From Sphingomonadaceae bacterium (lineage in GTDB: Bacteria; Pseudomonadota; Alphaproteobacteria; Sphingomonadales; Sphingomonadaceae), in contig JACKKZ010000003.1 in NCBI GenBank assembly GCA_024236195.1, positions 62,001 to 126,000 of the forward strand: 64,000 nucleotides of DNA. The letters are read 5' to 3'. Shown one piece after another: positions 1 through 7,769 of this stretch. The notes beneath the pieces were generated by a model, which was not told the origin of the DNA, did no database searches, and worked only from the letters and a program-made list of their open reading frames with translations. The position numbers were made by a program, and so were the translations under genes. The stretch's first letter is position 1. Each line of letters opens with the position of its first letter.

Positions 1-2085
1 CATGACCGGCATCTCCTCAAGGTTGAACACCACCAGCTTGCGATTGTCCCCCACCACGGCGACATGGTCATGCTCTGGCGCAATCGGGCGAACCACCAGC
101 AGTTTCGCATCGCCCTTCAAATTCACTACCTGCTTGCCCTTGCGCGTTTCGGCGAGGATTTCCTCCATCTCAGCAGCAAAGCCCTTGCCGGTGGAGGCGG
201 CGAGCAGCAGCTGGCCCTTGGGTTTGTGGACGATCACCCCGGCAATCCCGGCCTCCGCATCAATATCGACCATGTTGCGGATCGGTTCGCCAAAGCCGCG
301 CGCGCCGGGTAGCTTGTCACAGCCGAGCGTGTAGATGCGGCCATTGTCAGCCGCGACGAGCAGCTTGTCGGTCGTCTGCGCGTGGAGCGCATAGGCGGGG
401 CCGTCGCCTTCCTTGTATTTGAAATCGCCATCGAGCGGCACATGCCCCTTGGCCGCACGAATCCAGCCCTTGGCGGAGAGGATCACCGTGACCGGCTCCT
501 TCTCGATCATCGCGTCCATGCTGAATTCGACCGCCGGGGCGGCCTCGGCAATGGTCGTGCGGCGGCGGCCGAGAACAGTATCCTCGCCATATTCCTTGCG
601 CAGATTGGTGAGGTCGCGCTTGATCCGGGTGCGCTGGCGCGCCGGGCTGGCGAGCAGCTTTTCCAGCTCGTCCTGTTCCTTGAGCAGATCGTCCCGCTCA
701 CCGCGCAGCTGCATTTCCTCCAGCTTGCGCAAGGACCGCAGCCGCATGTTGAGGATCGCCTCTCCCTGACGGTCAGTGAGGCCGAATTCTGCCATCATCA
801 CCGGCTTGGGCTCATCCTCGGTACGGATGATCTCGATCACCCGGTCGAGATTGAGGAAGGCGATAATATACCCTTCGAGCAATTCCAGCCTGCTCGCTAT
901 CTTCTCCAGCCGGTGCTGCGTGCGCCGCTGGAGCATTTCGATCTGGTGCGTGACCCAATTGCCGAGCAATTCCTTCAGCCCCATCACCAGCGGGGTACGG
1001 GTGGCATCGAGCACATTGAGGTTGAGCCCGAAGCGCACCTCAAGATCGGTCAGCTTGTAGAGCGACTCTTTCAGCAGCTCCGGATCGACATTGCGGCTGC
1101 GCGGGACGAGCACGAGGCGGATATTCTCGTCGCTTTCGTCGCGCACATCCTCAAGGATCGGCAGCTTCTTGTCCGCGATCAGCTGGGCAATCTGTTCGAT
1201 CAGCTTGCCCTTCTGCACCTGGTAGGGGATTTCGCTGACCACAAGCTGCCACTGCCCGCCGCCAAGCCGCTCGATCCCGGCCTGTTTATCTTCGTCCTTT
1301 TCCGCTTCCGCAGCATGGAAGCGCCCGCGCACACGGAAGGACCCGCGCCCGGTTTCATAGGCGTTGGAAATGATCTCGGGGCTATCGACCACCAGCCCGC
1401 CGGTCGCAAAGTCAGGTCCGTGAAACAGTTCCATCAGCCGCGAATGCTCGACATGGGGGTTGTCGATCAGTTCCATCGTCGCGTCGATGATCTCTGCGAC
1501 ATTGTGACTGGGGATATTGGTCGCCATGCCCACGGCAATACCGCTGGCGCCATTGGCGAGCAGGTTGGGGAACAGGCCGGGCATCAGCTCCGGCTCTTCA
1601 TCCTCACCATTATAGGTGGGGACGAAATCCACCGCGCCTTCGTCCAGCCCCTGCATCAGCAGCATGGCGGTGCGGGTCAGGCGCGCTTCGGTATAGCGGT
1701 AGGCCGCGGCATTATCGCCGTCGATATTGCCAAAGTTCCCCTGCCCTTCCACCAGCGGATAGCGCAGAGCGAAATCCTGTGCGAGGCGGACCATCGCATC
1801 ATAGACCGCGCTATCGCCATGCGGGTGGTATTTGCCGATCACGTCGCCCACCACGCGCGCGCTCTTCTTGAACGCCTGGCTCGGATCGAGCTTGAGCTGG
1901 CGCATGGTCCACAGCAAGCGGCGATGAACCGGCTTCAAGCCGTCACGCAGATCGGGCAGCGAACGCGCCGTAATCGTGGAGAGCGCATAGACGAGGTAGC
2001 GCTCTGACAGCGCGGAATCGAACGGCGCATCGACAATCGCGTCAAATGGATCGGATTCGGGATTTTCAATATCGCTGGTGGACAT
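1..2085 (-). CDS. parC: DNA topoisomerase IV subunit A (C-terminal end outside window)
   Basis: ParC is the DNA-cleaving subunit of topoisomerase IV, which decatenates daughter chromosomes together with ParE. The window holds 695 codons read from an ATG at 2085. The quinolone-resistance-determining segment reads HPHGDSAVYDAM (residues 87-98), with Ser92 and Asp96 at the positions of E. coli Ser80/Glu84, so it looks like the wild-type, drug-sensitive form. The catalytic tyrosine is Tyr131 in AYRYTEARL. The tower and coiled-coil region and the beginning of the beta-pinwheel C-terminal domain follow. The frame is still open at the left edge, so the gene is cut by the window and not broken. A GTTC-N7-GTTC box lies 91 bases upstream of the start. 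Confidence 0.96.
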   Translation of the reverse strand, partial: MSTSDIENPESDPFDAIVDAPFDSALSERYLVYALSTITARSLPDLRDGLKPVHRRLLWTMRQLKLDPSQAFKKSARVVGDVIGKYHPHGDSAVYDAMVRLAQDFALRYPLVEGQGNFGNIDGDNAAAYRYTEARLTRTAMLLMQGLDEGAVDFVPTYNGEDEEPELMPGLFPNLLANGASGIAVGMATNIPSHNVAEIIDATMELIDNPHVEHSRLMELFHGPDFATGGLVVDSPEIISNAYETGRGSFRVRGRFHAAEAEKDEDKQAGIERLGGGQWQLVVSEIPYQVQKGKLIEQIAQLIADKKLPILEDVRDESDENIRLVLVPRSRNVDPELLKESLYKLTDLEVRFGLNLNVLDATRTPLVMGLKELLGNWVTHQIEMLQRRTQHRLEKIASRLELLEGYIIAFLNLDRVIEIIRTEDEPKPVMMAEFGLTDRQGEAILNMRLRSLRKLEEMQLRGERDDLLKEQDELEKLLASPARQRTRIKRDLTNLRKEYGEDTVLGRRRTTIAEAAPAVEFSMDAMIEKEPVTVILSAKGWIRAAKGHVPLDGDFKYKEGDGPAYALHAQTTDKLLVAADNGRIYTLGCDKLPGARGFGEPIRNMVDIDAEAGIAGVIVHKPKGQLLLAASTGKGFAAEMEEILAETRKGKQVVNLKGDAKLLVVRPIAPEHDHVAVVGDNRKLVVFNLEEMPVM

Positions 2086-2175
2086 GGCGTTGCCCTATCA
2101 CTGCCCTGTCAGAGCGGGTAGCCATGGGGCGACACAATCCACGATCTCTGCGGCCTTGCGCGTCGCTTTCCAACC

Positions 2176-2190
2176 GTTCATCCAGCGTTC
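2176..2190. promoter_or_regulatory. Possible LexA (SOS) box GTTC-N7-GTTC
   Basis: The 15 bases GTTCATCCAGCGTTC match the alphaproteobacterial LexA consensus GTTC-N7-GTTC. The site lies in the 176-base space between the divergent parC and DUF4349 genes, 71 bases before the latter. An 8-base match is expected about twice by chance in 64 kb, so position is the main support. Confidence 0.35.
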
Positions 2191-2261
2191 AGTCACAAAC
2201 TGGCCCAATTGTGGCGAAATTAAGGCAGAGAATGTGGCAAGCACGAACAGAGGAGCGTGAA

Positions 2262-3218
2262 ATGAGGCAATGGATCGGAATAGCGGTGGTGCCGATGCTG
2301 CTTTTGGCAGGCTGTGGCAGCAATGCCGACTATGCTGCGGAGGAGGCTGTTGCCTATGACGTTGCAGCCGAGGCGGCAGCGGAAGGTCCCGTGGTTGAAC
2401 GGCTGCAAAGTTCCGATGCGGAAGCGGCAACTGACAGCGTCAGCGAAAGCTCCGTCGCGGGCGGCTCCATCGCCGTGTCCATGCCGCAGATCGCCTATAT
2501 CTATAATTACGGCTTCCGCGTGGATCGCGAGACGATCCCGGTCCTGCAGAAAAAACATGCAGATTTGTGCGAAAATATGGGGCCGACCAAGTGCCGCATC
2601 CTGTCCATGGACCAGTCCGGCAGCGAAGGCAGCTATTCCTATGGTTCACTGAACTTGGCGGTTGCTGCTGACAGCGCCCGCGCCTTTGGCACCGAACTGG
2701 CCAAATCGGCAGAAGGTGCAGGCGGCGAACAGGTCAGCGCCGCGATCACGGGCGAGGACCTGTCCAAGCAGATCGTCGATACCGAGGCCCGCCTGCGCGC
2801 GCGCACCTTGTTGCGTGACCGGCTGATGGAAGTGCTCCGCAGCCGCAAAGGCACGGTTGCTGAACTGGTCGAAGCTGAGCGCGGCGTGGCGCAGGTCAAC
2901 GAGGAAATCGACCAGGCAAGCAGTTGGCTGGCCGAAATGAAGGGCCGCGTGGCCTTCAGCCGGATGAATATCTCCTACGAATCCGGCCAGCCTTCATCCG
3001 GTGGCTTCATGGACCCGATCCGCGCTGCGGTGGGCTCCATCGGAACGATCCTCGGCGTAGTTATCGCTGCACTGATCGTGCTCACCACCATTGCCATCCC
3101 GCTGGGGCTGGTCGTATGGATCATTCTGCGCCTGCGCCGCATGTGGAAGCAGCGCAAACAGTCTGGCGATGTAACCGATAGCGGTGAAAGCGCGAGCGAG
3201 GCTGAACCCGCCAGCTAG
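2262..3218 (+). CDS. DUF4349 domain lipoprotein
   Basis: This 318-residue envelope protein of the DUF4349 family has no established function. The start at 2262 is chosen because AGGAG lies 7 bases upstream and the frame then begins with a lipoprotein signal (LLLAGC, lipidated Cys18). Residues about 20-60 are Ala/Glu-rich and low in complexity. The conserved DUF4349 region with a predicted coiled coil (the DTEARLRARTLL part) occupies about 75-255. A single transmembrane helix (GTILGVVIAALIVLTTIAIP) and a basic/acidic tail end the protein. A frame extending upstream to 2046 exists but lacks a signal at its N-terminus. It is divergent from parC and shares its upstream region. Confidence 0.85.
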   Translation: MRQWIGIAVVPMLLLAGCGSNADYAAEEAVAYDVAAEAAAEGPVVERLQSSDAEAATDSVSESSVAGGSIAVSMPQIAYIYNYGFRVDRETIPVLQKKHADLCENMGPTKCRILSMDQSGSEGSYSYGSLNLAVAADSARAFGTELAKSAEGAGGEQVSAAITGEDLSKQIVDTEARLRARTLLRDRLMEVLRSRKGTVAELVEAERGVAQVNEEIDQASSWLAEMKGRVAFSRMNISYESGQPSSGGFMDPIRAAVGSIGTILGVVIAALIVLTTIAIPLGLVVWIILRLRRMWKQRKQSGDVTDSGESASEAEPAS

Positions 3219-3316
3219 GCAAGAAAGCCGCCGCCTGCCCCACGCCACCATGGGGGCAGCCCGGCGCGCGGAGGGGTGCCAATCCTCCACTCGCTGTCGG
3301 CACCCCTCCACCCCTT

Positions 3317-3646
3317 TTACCGGCTCATATCGTGGCTTTCCGCCGGTATCCGCAGCTCCAGACCGTCGAGGTCTTCGGTCAGGTTGATCTGGCAGGACAG
3401 GCGACTGGTGCGCTGGACGCCGGCGGCGAGGTCGAGCATGTCCTCTTCCTCTTCGCTCGCTTCGGGCAGTTTACCGAACCAGCCTGCGCCCACAATCACA
3501 TGGCAGGTGGAGCAGGCCATCTGGCCTTCGCAGGTCCCCTCCAGCGGCATCCCGGCATTTTGCGCCACGCGCAGGAGATTTTCGCCAGCCTCTGCCTCGG
3601 CTTCGATCACATTGCCATCTGCAGTTTCAAATCGGACCTTGACCAT
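3317..3646 (-). CDS. [2Fe-2S] ferredoxin, adrenodoxin type
   Basis: This 109-residue electron carrier has the adrenodoxin/ISC-ferredoxin cysteine pattern C-x5-C-x2-C-x36-C (Cys39, Cys45, Cys48, Cys85; CEGQMACSTC). An acidic stretch (EASEEEED, about 62-69) matches the partner-binding region of this class. The ATG at 3646 overlaps the stop of the upstream cysteine desulfurase by one base (TGATG), so translation is coupled. The operon of two cysteine desulfurases plus a ferredoxin points to electron supply for Fe-S cluster assembly or sulfur transfer. It could alternatively reduce a P450, such as the one at 59.5 kb, but nothing links them. A GTG three bases earlier is an alternative start. Confidence 0.93.
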   Translation of the reverse strand: MVKVRFETADGNVIEAEAEAGENLLRVAQNAGMPLEGTCEGQMACSTCHVIVGAGWFGKLPEASEEEEDMLDLAAGVQRTSRLSCQINLTEDLDGLELRIPAESHDMSR

Positions 3647-4719
3647 CACACACCCTGTGCCTGCGCCGCCGCGTTGATCGCGGCGGCTGCCTGTTCAATG
3701 TCCTCTTCCCTTGTGTAGCGCCCGAAGCCTAGCCGGATCGAGCTTTTTGCCTGTTTGTCGGAAAGCCCGAGCGCGCGCAAGACATGGCTTGGGCGGCCCG
3801 ACCCGCTGGCGCAGGCGGAACCGGCGGAAAACATGACATTGCGGCAGTCGCTCATCAGCCGCGCGACATCGAGTCCGTCCTTGCGGATATTGAGATTGCC
3901 GTGCCAGCGCTGGTCGGCGCTGCCGTTGAGTTTCCAGTCGGAAAATAGATCACGGGCAAGGGTCCACAGCGCTTCCATATGGGCCGCATCAGCTTCCATG
4001 CGGCCTTGAGCCAGCGCTGCCGCAGCACCAAACCCGGCGCATAGTGCGGGGCTGAGCGTGCCGGAGCGAATTTTCTCCTGCAAGCCGCCTGTTACCTGCG
4101 GATCTAGCGAAACTCCGTCGCGCACCCACAATGCCCCGATCCCCTTGGGCCCATAAAGCTTGTGCGCGCTGATCGCGATTAGGTCTGCCTCTGCCACCGC
4201 AATCTTGCCATAGGCCTGCACGGCATCGCTAAGCAGCAGCGCCCCCGCCTTTCGCGCCTTTTCGTGCCATTGCGCAGTCGGCTGGATTGTACCGATCTCG
4301 TTGTTGACCTGCATCACGGCCACCAGCCCCGTCCCTTCGGGCAAGTCCTGATCTGGATCGCAAATACCCGCGCCATCAACCGGGAGTTCGCGCACATTGC
4401 CCAGCGCCTGCGCCGTATCGCGCACCGCGGCGTGTTCAATGGCGGAGATCGCCAAAGCGCCAGCTCTGCTCGTCCCGCGCAAGGCGAGGTTGATCGCCTC
4501 GCAGGCATTGCCGGTGAAATGCACGGTGCCACCCGCAGGAAACAGCGCCGCGACTTGCTCGCGCGCAACCTCCACCGCTGCTGCTGCCATGCGCCCCATG
4601 CGGTGCGGGCTGTGCGGGTTGCCAAAGCTGTCGCTGTCAGGCCCGCCCATCCAGCGCAGCATCGCCTCACGCGCTTCCGGCGCGAGCGGGGTCGTGGCCT
4701 GATAGTCGAGATAGATCAT
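3646..4719 (-). CDS. Cysteine desulfurase (class V aminotransferase), second of a pair
   Basis: This PLP enzyme (357 aa) removes sulfur from cysteine as an enzyme-bound persulfide. The PLP-binding lysine is Lys187 in SAHKLYGPKG and the catalytic cysteine is Cys303 in the loop AGSACASGSG, typical of NifS/IscS-like enzymes. VNNEIGTIQ (about 138-146) is the conserved cofactor-site motif. The ATG at 4719 forms an ATGA overlap with the stop of the upstream paralogue, which fixes the start against longer frames, and the gene runs into the ferredoxin by another one-base overlap. It is only distantly similar to its upstream paralogue, so this is not a recent duplication. Whether it serves Fe-S assembly, tRNA thiolation or both cannot be told from sequence. 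Confidence 0.92.
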   Translation of the reverse strand: MIYLDYQATTPLAPEAREAMLRWMGGPDSDSFGNPHSPHRMGRMAAAAVEVAREQVAALFPAGGTVHFTGNACEAINLALRGTSRAGALAISAIEHAAVRDTAQALGNVRELPVDGAGICDPDQDLPEGTGLVAVMQVNNEIGTIQPTAQWHEKARKAGALLLSDAVQAYGKIAVAEADLIAISAHKLYGPKGIGALWVRDGVSLDPQVTGGLQEKIRSGTLSPALCAGFGAAAALAQGRMEADAAHMEALWTLARDLFSDWKLNGSADQRWHGNLNIRKDGLDVARLMSDCRNVMFSAGSACASGSGRPSHVLRALGLSDKQAKSSIRLGFGRYTREEDIEQAAAAINAAAQAQGV

Positions 4720-5804
4720 GCGGCAGCTCGAGCCATATCCAGCCAGACCTCGCAAAAGCGTTCAACCTCTTCAATGGAGGTGTTCCAGCCGATGCTGACC
4801 CGGATGGTGTTAGCAGCAATTTCTGGCTCGACCGCCATCGCCTGTAACACGCGGCTGACCTTCATCGTCCCGCTGGAGCAGGCCGATCCTTGCGACACTG
4901 CAATACCAGCCAGATCAAACCGCATGACCTGCGCGCTGGCCCCAATGCCGGGCATGGAGACCGCATGGATATAGCCGGTCGGCGCGTCGAGCTGGTCAGA
5001 AATCAGTGTGCCGCCGGCATCACGGATTCTGTTCAGCCCCAACCTCAACGCTTCATATACGCCTTCGGGCAAATATTGATGCTGCCCGCCCAGCTCCAGT
5101 GCGGCAGCCATGCCCAGCACACCGGGCAGGTTTTCTGTTCCCCTGCGATAGCCACGCTCATGCCCACCGGTAGCTTCCAGCATGGCGTAGTCCCGCACCA
5201 GCAAGGCACCTATCCCGATAGGCCCACCAAATTTGTGCGCAGAAAGCACGACCATGTCGGCCTCATGCGGCAAAGGATATTTGCCCACCGACTGCGCACA
5301 ATCCACCAGCACAGTCCCATCGCGATCATGCACACAGTCGATGATATCGCCGAGGTTCTGCGCATTGCCGGTCTCGGAATTGAACCATTGCACGGCCACC
5401 AGCGGATCGCTCGCCTTGTCCAGCGCAGATTCCAATTGATCTATGAGCAGGGCTCCGTCCGGCCCGACTGGCAATTGCGGTGCGCCGCGCGCGGCTTGCA
5501 GGACCGCATCGTGCTCGACCGCGCTAACAAGGCGCTCGCTGGCGCGCGATTGGGCAAGCGCCAGCGCCGCCGCCTCACTCGCCCCGCTGGTAAAGATCAG
5601 CTCCCCCTCCCAGCCCAATGCCACCTTGATCCGCTCGCGCGCATCCTCCAGCGCGGCGCGCGCCTTGCGCCCCTCTGCATGAGGGCTGGAGGGGTTGGCC
5701 CAGATGCGGAATCCCTCCTCCATCGCCGCTTTCGCTTCCGGGCGCAGCGGGGTGGTGGCGGCGTGGTCGAGATAGATGCGCGAGATGGCTGGTCGTCCTG
5801 TCAA
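4716..5804 (-). CDS. Cysteine desulfurase (class V aminotransferase), first of a pair
   Basis: This second PLP-dependent cysteine desulfurase (362 aa) opens the operon. Lys191 (SAHKFGGP) is the PLP lysine and Cys309 (SQGSACSSG) the sulfur-accepting cysteine. The usual NNE motif is replaced by FNSETG near residue 141. The only start upstream of the conserved RIYLDHAATTPL core is a TTG at 5804. A stop codon lies four codons before it, and no clear ribosome-binding site is visible, so the first few residues are uncertain. It is divergent from the hydrolase at 5906 across a 101-base gap that contains an AT-rich ACTATATAG stretch and must hold both promoters. Two desulfurases in tandem suggest they may work as a heterodimer or on different acceptors, which is only an inference. 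Confidence 0.9.
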   Translation of the reverse strand: MTGRPAISRIYLDHAATTPLRPEAKAAMEEGFRIWANPSSPHAEGRKARAALEDARERIKVALGWEGELIFTSGASEAAALALAQSRASERLVSAVEHDAVLQAARGAPQLPVGPDGALLIDQLESALDKASDPLVAVQWFNSETGNAQNLGDIIDCVHDRDGTVLVDCAQSVGKYPLPHEADMVVLSAHKFGGPIGIGALLVRDYAMLEATGGHERGYRRGTENLPGVLGMAAALELGGQHQYLPEGVYEALRLGLNRIRDAGGTLISDQLDAPTGYIHAVSMPGIGASAQVMRFDLAGIAVSQGSACSSGTMKVSRVLQAMAVEPEIAANTIRVSIGWNTSIEEVERFCEVWLDMARAAA

Positions 5805-5905
5805 ACGAAATGGTTAGCGTGATTGCGAAATTCGCGGAGGCCACTATATAGCCCGCCATATCCGCCGCGCTACCCGTGTGGCTGCCAGCTCTGACAGGTT
5901 ACCCG

Positions 5906-6562
5906 ATGCCCTCAGTCATTTTTCCCGGCCCCGAAGGCCGCCTCGAAGGTCGTTTCAATCCCGGTCCGCGTCCGCGCGCGCCCGTCGCCATGATCCTCCA
6001 CCCGCATCCGCAGGGTGGCGGGACCATGAATGACCGTATTGTGCAGCGTCTCTACAAGACCTTCTCTGACCGTGGGTTCGCCACGCTGCGCTTCAATTTC
6101 CGCGGCGTTGGTCGTTCACAGGGCAGCTTCGACAATGGGATTGGCGAGCTTTCCGATGCAGCCTCGGCGCTTGACTGGGTGCAGTCGATCCACCCCGAAG
6201 CGCAGACCACCTGGGTCGCAGGCTATAGCTTCGGCGCGCTGATCGGCATGCAATTGCTGATGCGCCGCCCCGAAGTGCGCGGGTTCATTTCCATCGCCCC
6301 GCCCGCCAACATGTATGATTTCAGCTTCCTCGCCCCTTGCCCGGCGAGCGGCATTTTCGTGCAGGGCGCAGCCGACACGGTGGTGCAGCCGAGCGCCGTG
6401 ACCAAGCTGGTCGAGAAATTGCGCACGCAGAAGCACATTACCATCCACCATGACGAGATCCCGCGGGCGAACCATTTCTTCGAGAATGAAATCGAAGATA
6501 TGATGACTTCGGTCGATAATTACCTCGATTTCCGCCTCTCTCCGGACTGTCCGATCAAGTAA
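5906..6562 (+). CDS. Alpha/beta hydrolase
   Basis: This 218-residue protein of the alpha/beta hydrolase fold is similar to the COG2945-type predicted hydrolases. The nucleophile elbow is GYSFGA (Ser near residue 107), and a late histidine in RANHFFEN is the likely catalytic base. The N-terminal HPHPQGGG segment forms the oxyanion-hole region typical of this group. I use ATG 5906 (MPSVIFPGPEG), because the GTG at 5876 would add only an unconserved ten-residue lead. There is no signal peptide, so it is cytoplasmic. It sits head-to-head with the cysteine-desulfurase operon. The substrate is unknown. Confidence 0.85.
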   Translation: MPSVIFPGPEGRLEGRFNPGPRPRAPVAMILHPHPQGGGTMNDRIVQRLYKTFSDRGFATLRFNFRGVGRSQGSFDNGIGELSDAASALDWVQSIHPEAQTTWVAGYSFGALIGMQLLMRRPEVRGFISIAPPANMYDFSFLAPCPASGIFVQGAADTVVQPSAVTKLVEKLRTQKHITIHHDEIPRANHFFENEIEDMMTSVDNYLDFRLSPDCPIK

Positions 6563-6565
6563 TCT

Positions 6566-6596
6566 GTGAGCGACAGGCCATGGCGCCTGCCCTCAC
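6566..6596 (+). terminator. Stem-loop after the hydrolase gene
   Basis: GTGAG pairs with CTCAC and CAGGC with GCCTG across a small internal loop, beginning 3 bases after the stop codon. There is no T-run, so it could be a weak terminator or a 3'-end stabiliser. Confidence 0.35.
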
Positions 6597-6634
6597 AACT
6601 CATTGATCTGCAAAAACTTCCTGCAGGATTTGAA

Positions 6635-6649
6635 TGATACATTGTATCA
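6635..6649. promoter_or_regulatory. Operator-like palindrome upstream of the tonB-type gene
   Basis: TGATACA-T-TGTATCA is a perfect 7-1-7 inverted repeat in the most AT-rich part of the 210-base gap before the TonB-type gene, 124 bases from its start. It looks like a dimeric repressor or activator site. I do not recognise the regulator, and it is not a classic Fur box. Confidence 0.45.
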
Positions 6650-6724
6650 ATAGGTGGCGATTTGCCACGCGAAACTGCTTGCCAGTTATATGATATGTTG
6701 TAACATTCTACTCAATCAAGCCAT

Positions 6725-6751
6725 GCCGCCCGCAGCACCGCCTCGGGCGGC
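6725..6751 (+). promoter_or_regulatory. GC-rich hairpin in the 5' leader of the tonB-type gene
   Basis: GCCGCCCG pairs with CGGGCGGC around an 11-base loop, ending just before the GGAGGAGAGG ribosome-binding region. In the mRNA it would sit about 20 bases ahead of the start codon and could affect initiation or mRNA stability. Confidence 0.4.
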
Positions 6752-6772
6752 GCAGGATGGAGGAGAGGAACC

Positions 6773-7456
6773 ATGGCTTTCACTGACCAGAAGAGTTTTG
6801 CCCGCAACCCGGGAGCCGTAGCCGGCGTCATCGTGATCCATGCCGCGATGGGCGCAGCCTTGGTCACCGGGCTCGCAGGCGGGGTGGCCGGAGTAATCGA
6901 GGACACTGTCCTGACCACCTACTTTATTCCGGACACCCCGCCACCCCCGCCGCCGCCCGCACCGGATGTCGTGAAGCCGGACCCGGTGGAAACCAGCCTC
7001 GTCACTCCGCCAGTCCATGTCCCTACCCCGCCGGTTAGCCTGAGTGACAGCAAGCCGCTGGCCAACATCACGCCGGACATTCCTGACGTGATCCCAGATG
7101 TGTTGCCGCAAATCGTGCCCAAGCCGCTGCCCACCACGACGCCTGGCCGCGCGCTGCTCGATCCTGTGGGCGTCAGTCCGCGCAACGATCCCGGCAGCTG
7201 GGTCACGCCCAATGATTATCGCGGCCGCTGGATCAATGAAGAACTGACGGGCACTGCCAGTTTCAGGCTGGATGTAGGTGCCAATGGCAAGGTCGAACGC
7301 TGCACCATTACCAAATCCAGCGGTCACGCCGTGCTCGACGAAGCAACCTGCAACCTTGTCACCCGCCGGGCAAAATTCCGCTCTGCGCAGGATGAAAACG
7401 GCAACAAGGTGAGCGGCAGCTACACCAATTCGGTCCGCTGGCAGTTGCCCGATTAA
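6773..7456 (+). CDS. TonB-family energy transducer
   Basis: This 227-residue protein has the TonB architecture: a short cytoplasmic N-terminus, one membrane helix (AVAGVIVIHAAMGAALVTGL, about 15-34), a long proline-rich periplasmic linker (PPPPPPPAP and many P-x-V/P repeats, about 54-125), and a C-terminal TonB domain (about 145-227, GTASFRLDVGANGKVERC onward). It would carry proton-motive energy from ExbB/ExbD to TonB-dependent receptors. No exbB or exbD is adjacent, so it is a stand-alone copy. The start has a strong GGAGGAGAGG site. The upstream gap carries a perfect palindrome and a hairpin, suggesting its own regulation. Its stop overlaps the convergent small membrane gene by four bases. 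Confidence 0.88.
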   Translation: MAFTDQKSFARNPGAVAGVIVIHAAMGAALVTGLAGGVAGVIEDTVLTTYFIPDTPPPPPPPAPDVVKPDPVETSLVTPPVHVPTPPVSLSDSKPLANITPDIPDVIPDVLPQIVPKPLPTTTPGRALLDPVGVSPRNDPGSWVTPNDYRGRWINEELTGTASFRLDVGANGKVERCTITKSSGHAVLDEATCNLVTRRAKFRSAQDENGNKVSGSYTNSVRWQLPD

Positions 7457-7671
7457 TCGGTGACCGCTTCGATTTCCCCTGCCCGTTCGACGGGGCTCTT
7501 GCCCCCAGCATCGGGCAGGGTCCAGATCCCGATATTGATAATGACCACCACCGCCAGCACCACCATCAACAGCGCCTGTTTTGGATTCTGCCCCTTGCGC
7601 CACAACACGAAAGCCCCGGCAAGCAGCGCCAGCACCAGCAGCGACATGATCGAAAGCACGGCATTCAGCAT
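7453..7671 (-). CDS. Small two-helix membrane protein
   Basis: This 72-residue protein has two predicted membrane helices, about 4-24 (AVLSIMSLLVLALLAGAFVLW) and 31-52 (KQALLMVVLAVVVIINIGIW), joined by a short basic loop with an acidic C-terminal tail. The size and pattern match small uncharacterised membrane proteins found widely in sphingomonads. I do not recognise a named family. It converges on the TonB-type gene, with the two stop codons overlapping (7453-7456). It is divergent from the DUF885 gene. Function is unknown. Confidence 0.72.
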   Translation of the reverse strand: MLNAVLSIMSLLVLALLAGAFVLWRKGQNPKQALLMVVLAVVVIINIGIWTLPDAGGKSPVERAGEIEAVTD

Positions 7672-7769
7672 GGGCAGACCTTTCCTGTTCGCTGCCCCGA
7701 TAGCGCTTCAATCCACTCCTGAAAACCGCCGCGATTGACATGGGAGGCGCGCGGGGCAAGTGTCCGCGC

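Noticed and set aside
382..2007. 541-codon open frame on the plus strand
   Set aside because: It lies entirely antisense to parC, whose protein has all family motifs. Long antisense frames are common in GC-rich DNA, and this one has no ribosome-binding site or recognisable domain.
2101..2126. Shared 11-mer GCTCTGACAGG in the leaders of parC and the hydrolase at 5906
   Set aside because: Both copies precede start codons, but only 11 bases plus scattered flanking matches agree, and I see no third copy. Chance cannot be excluded.
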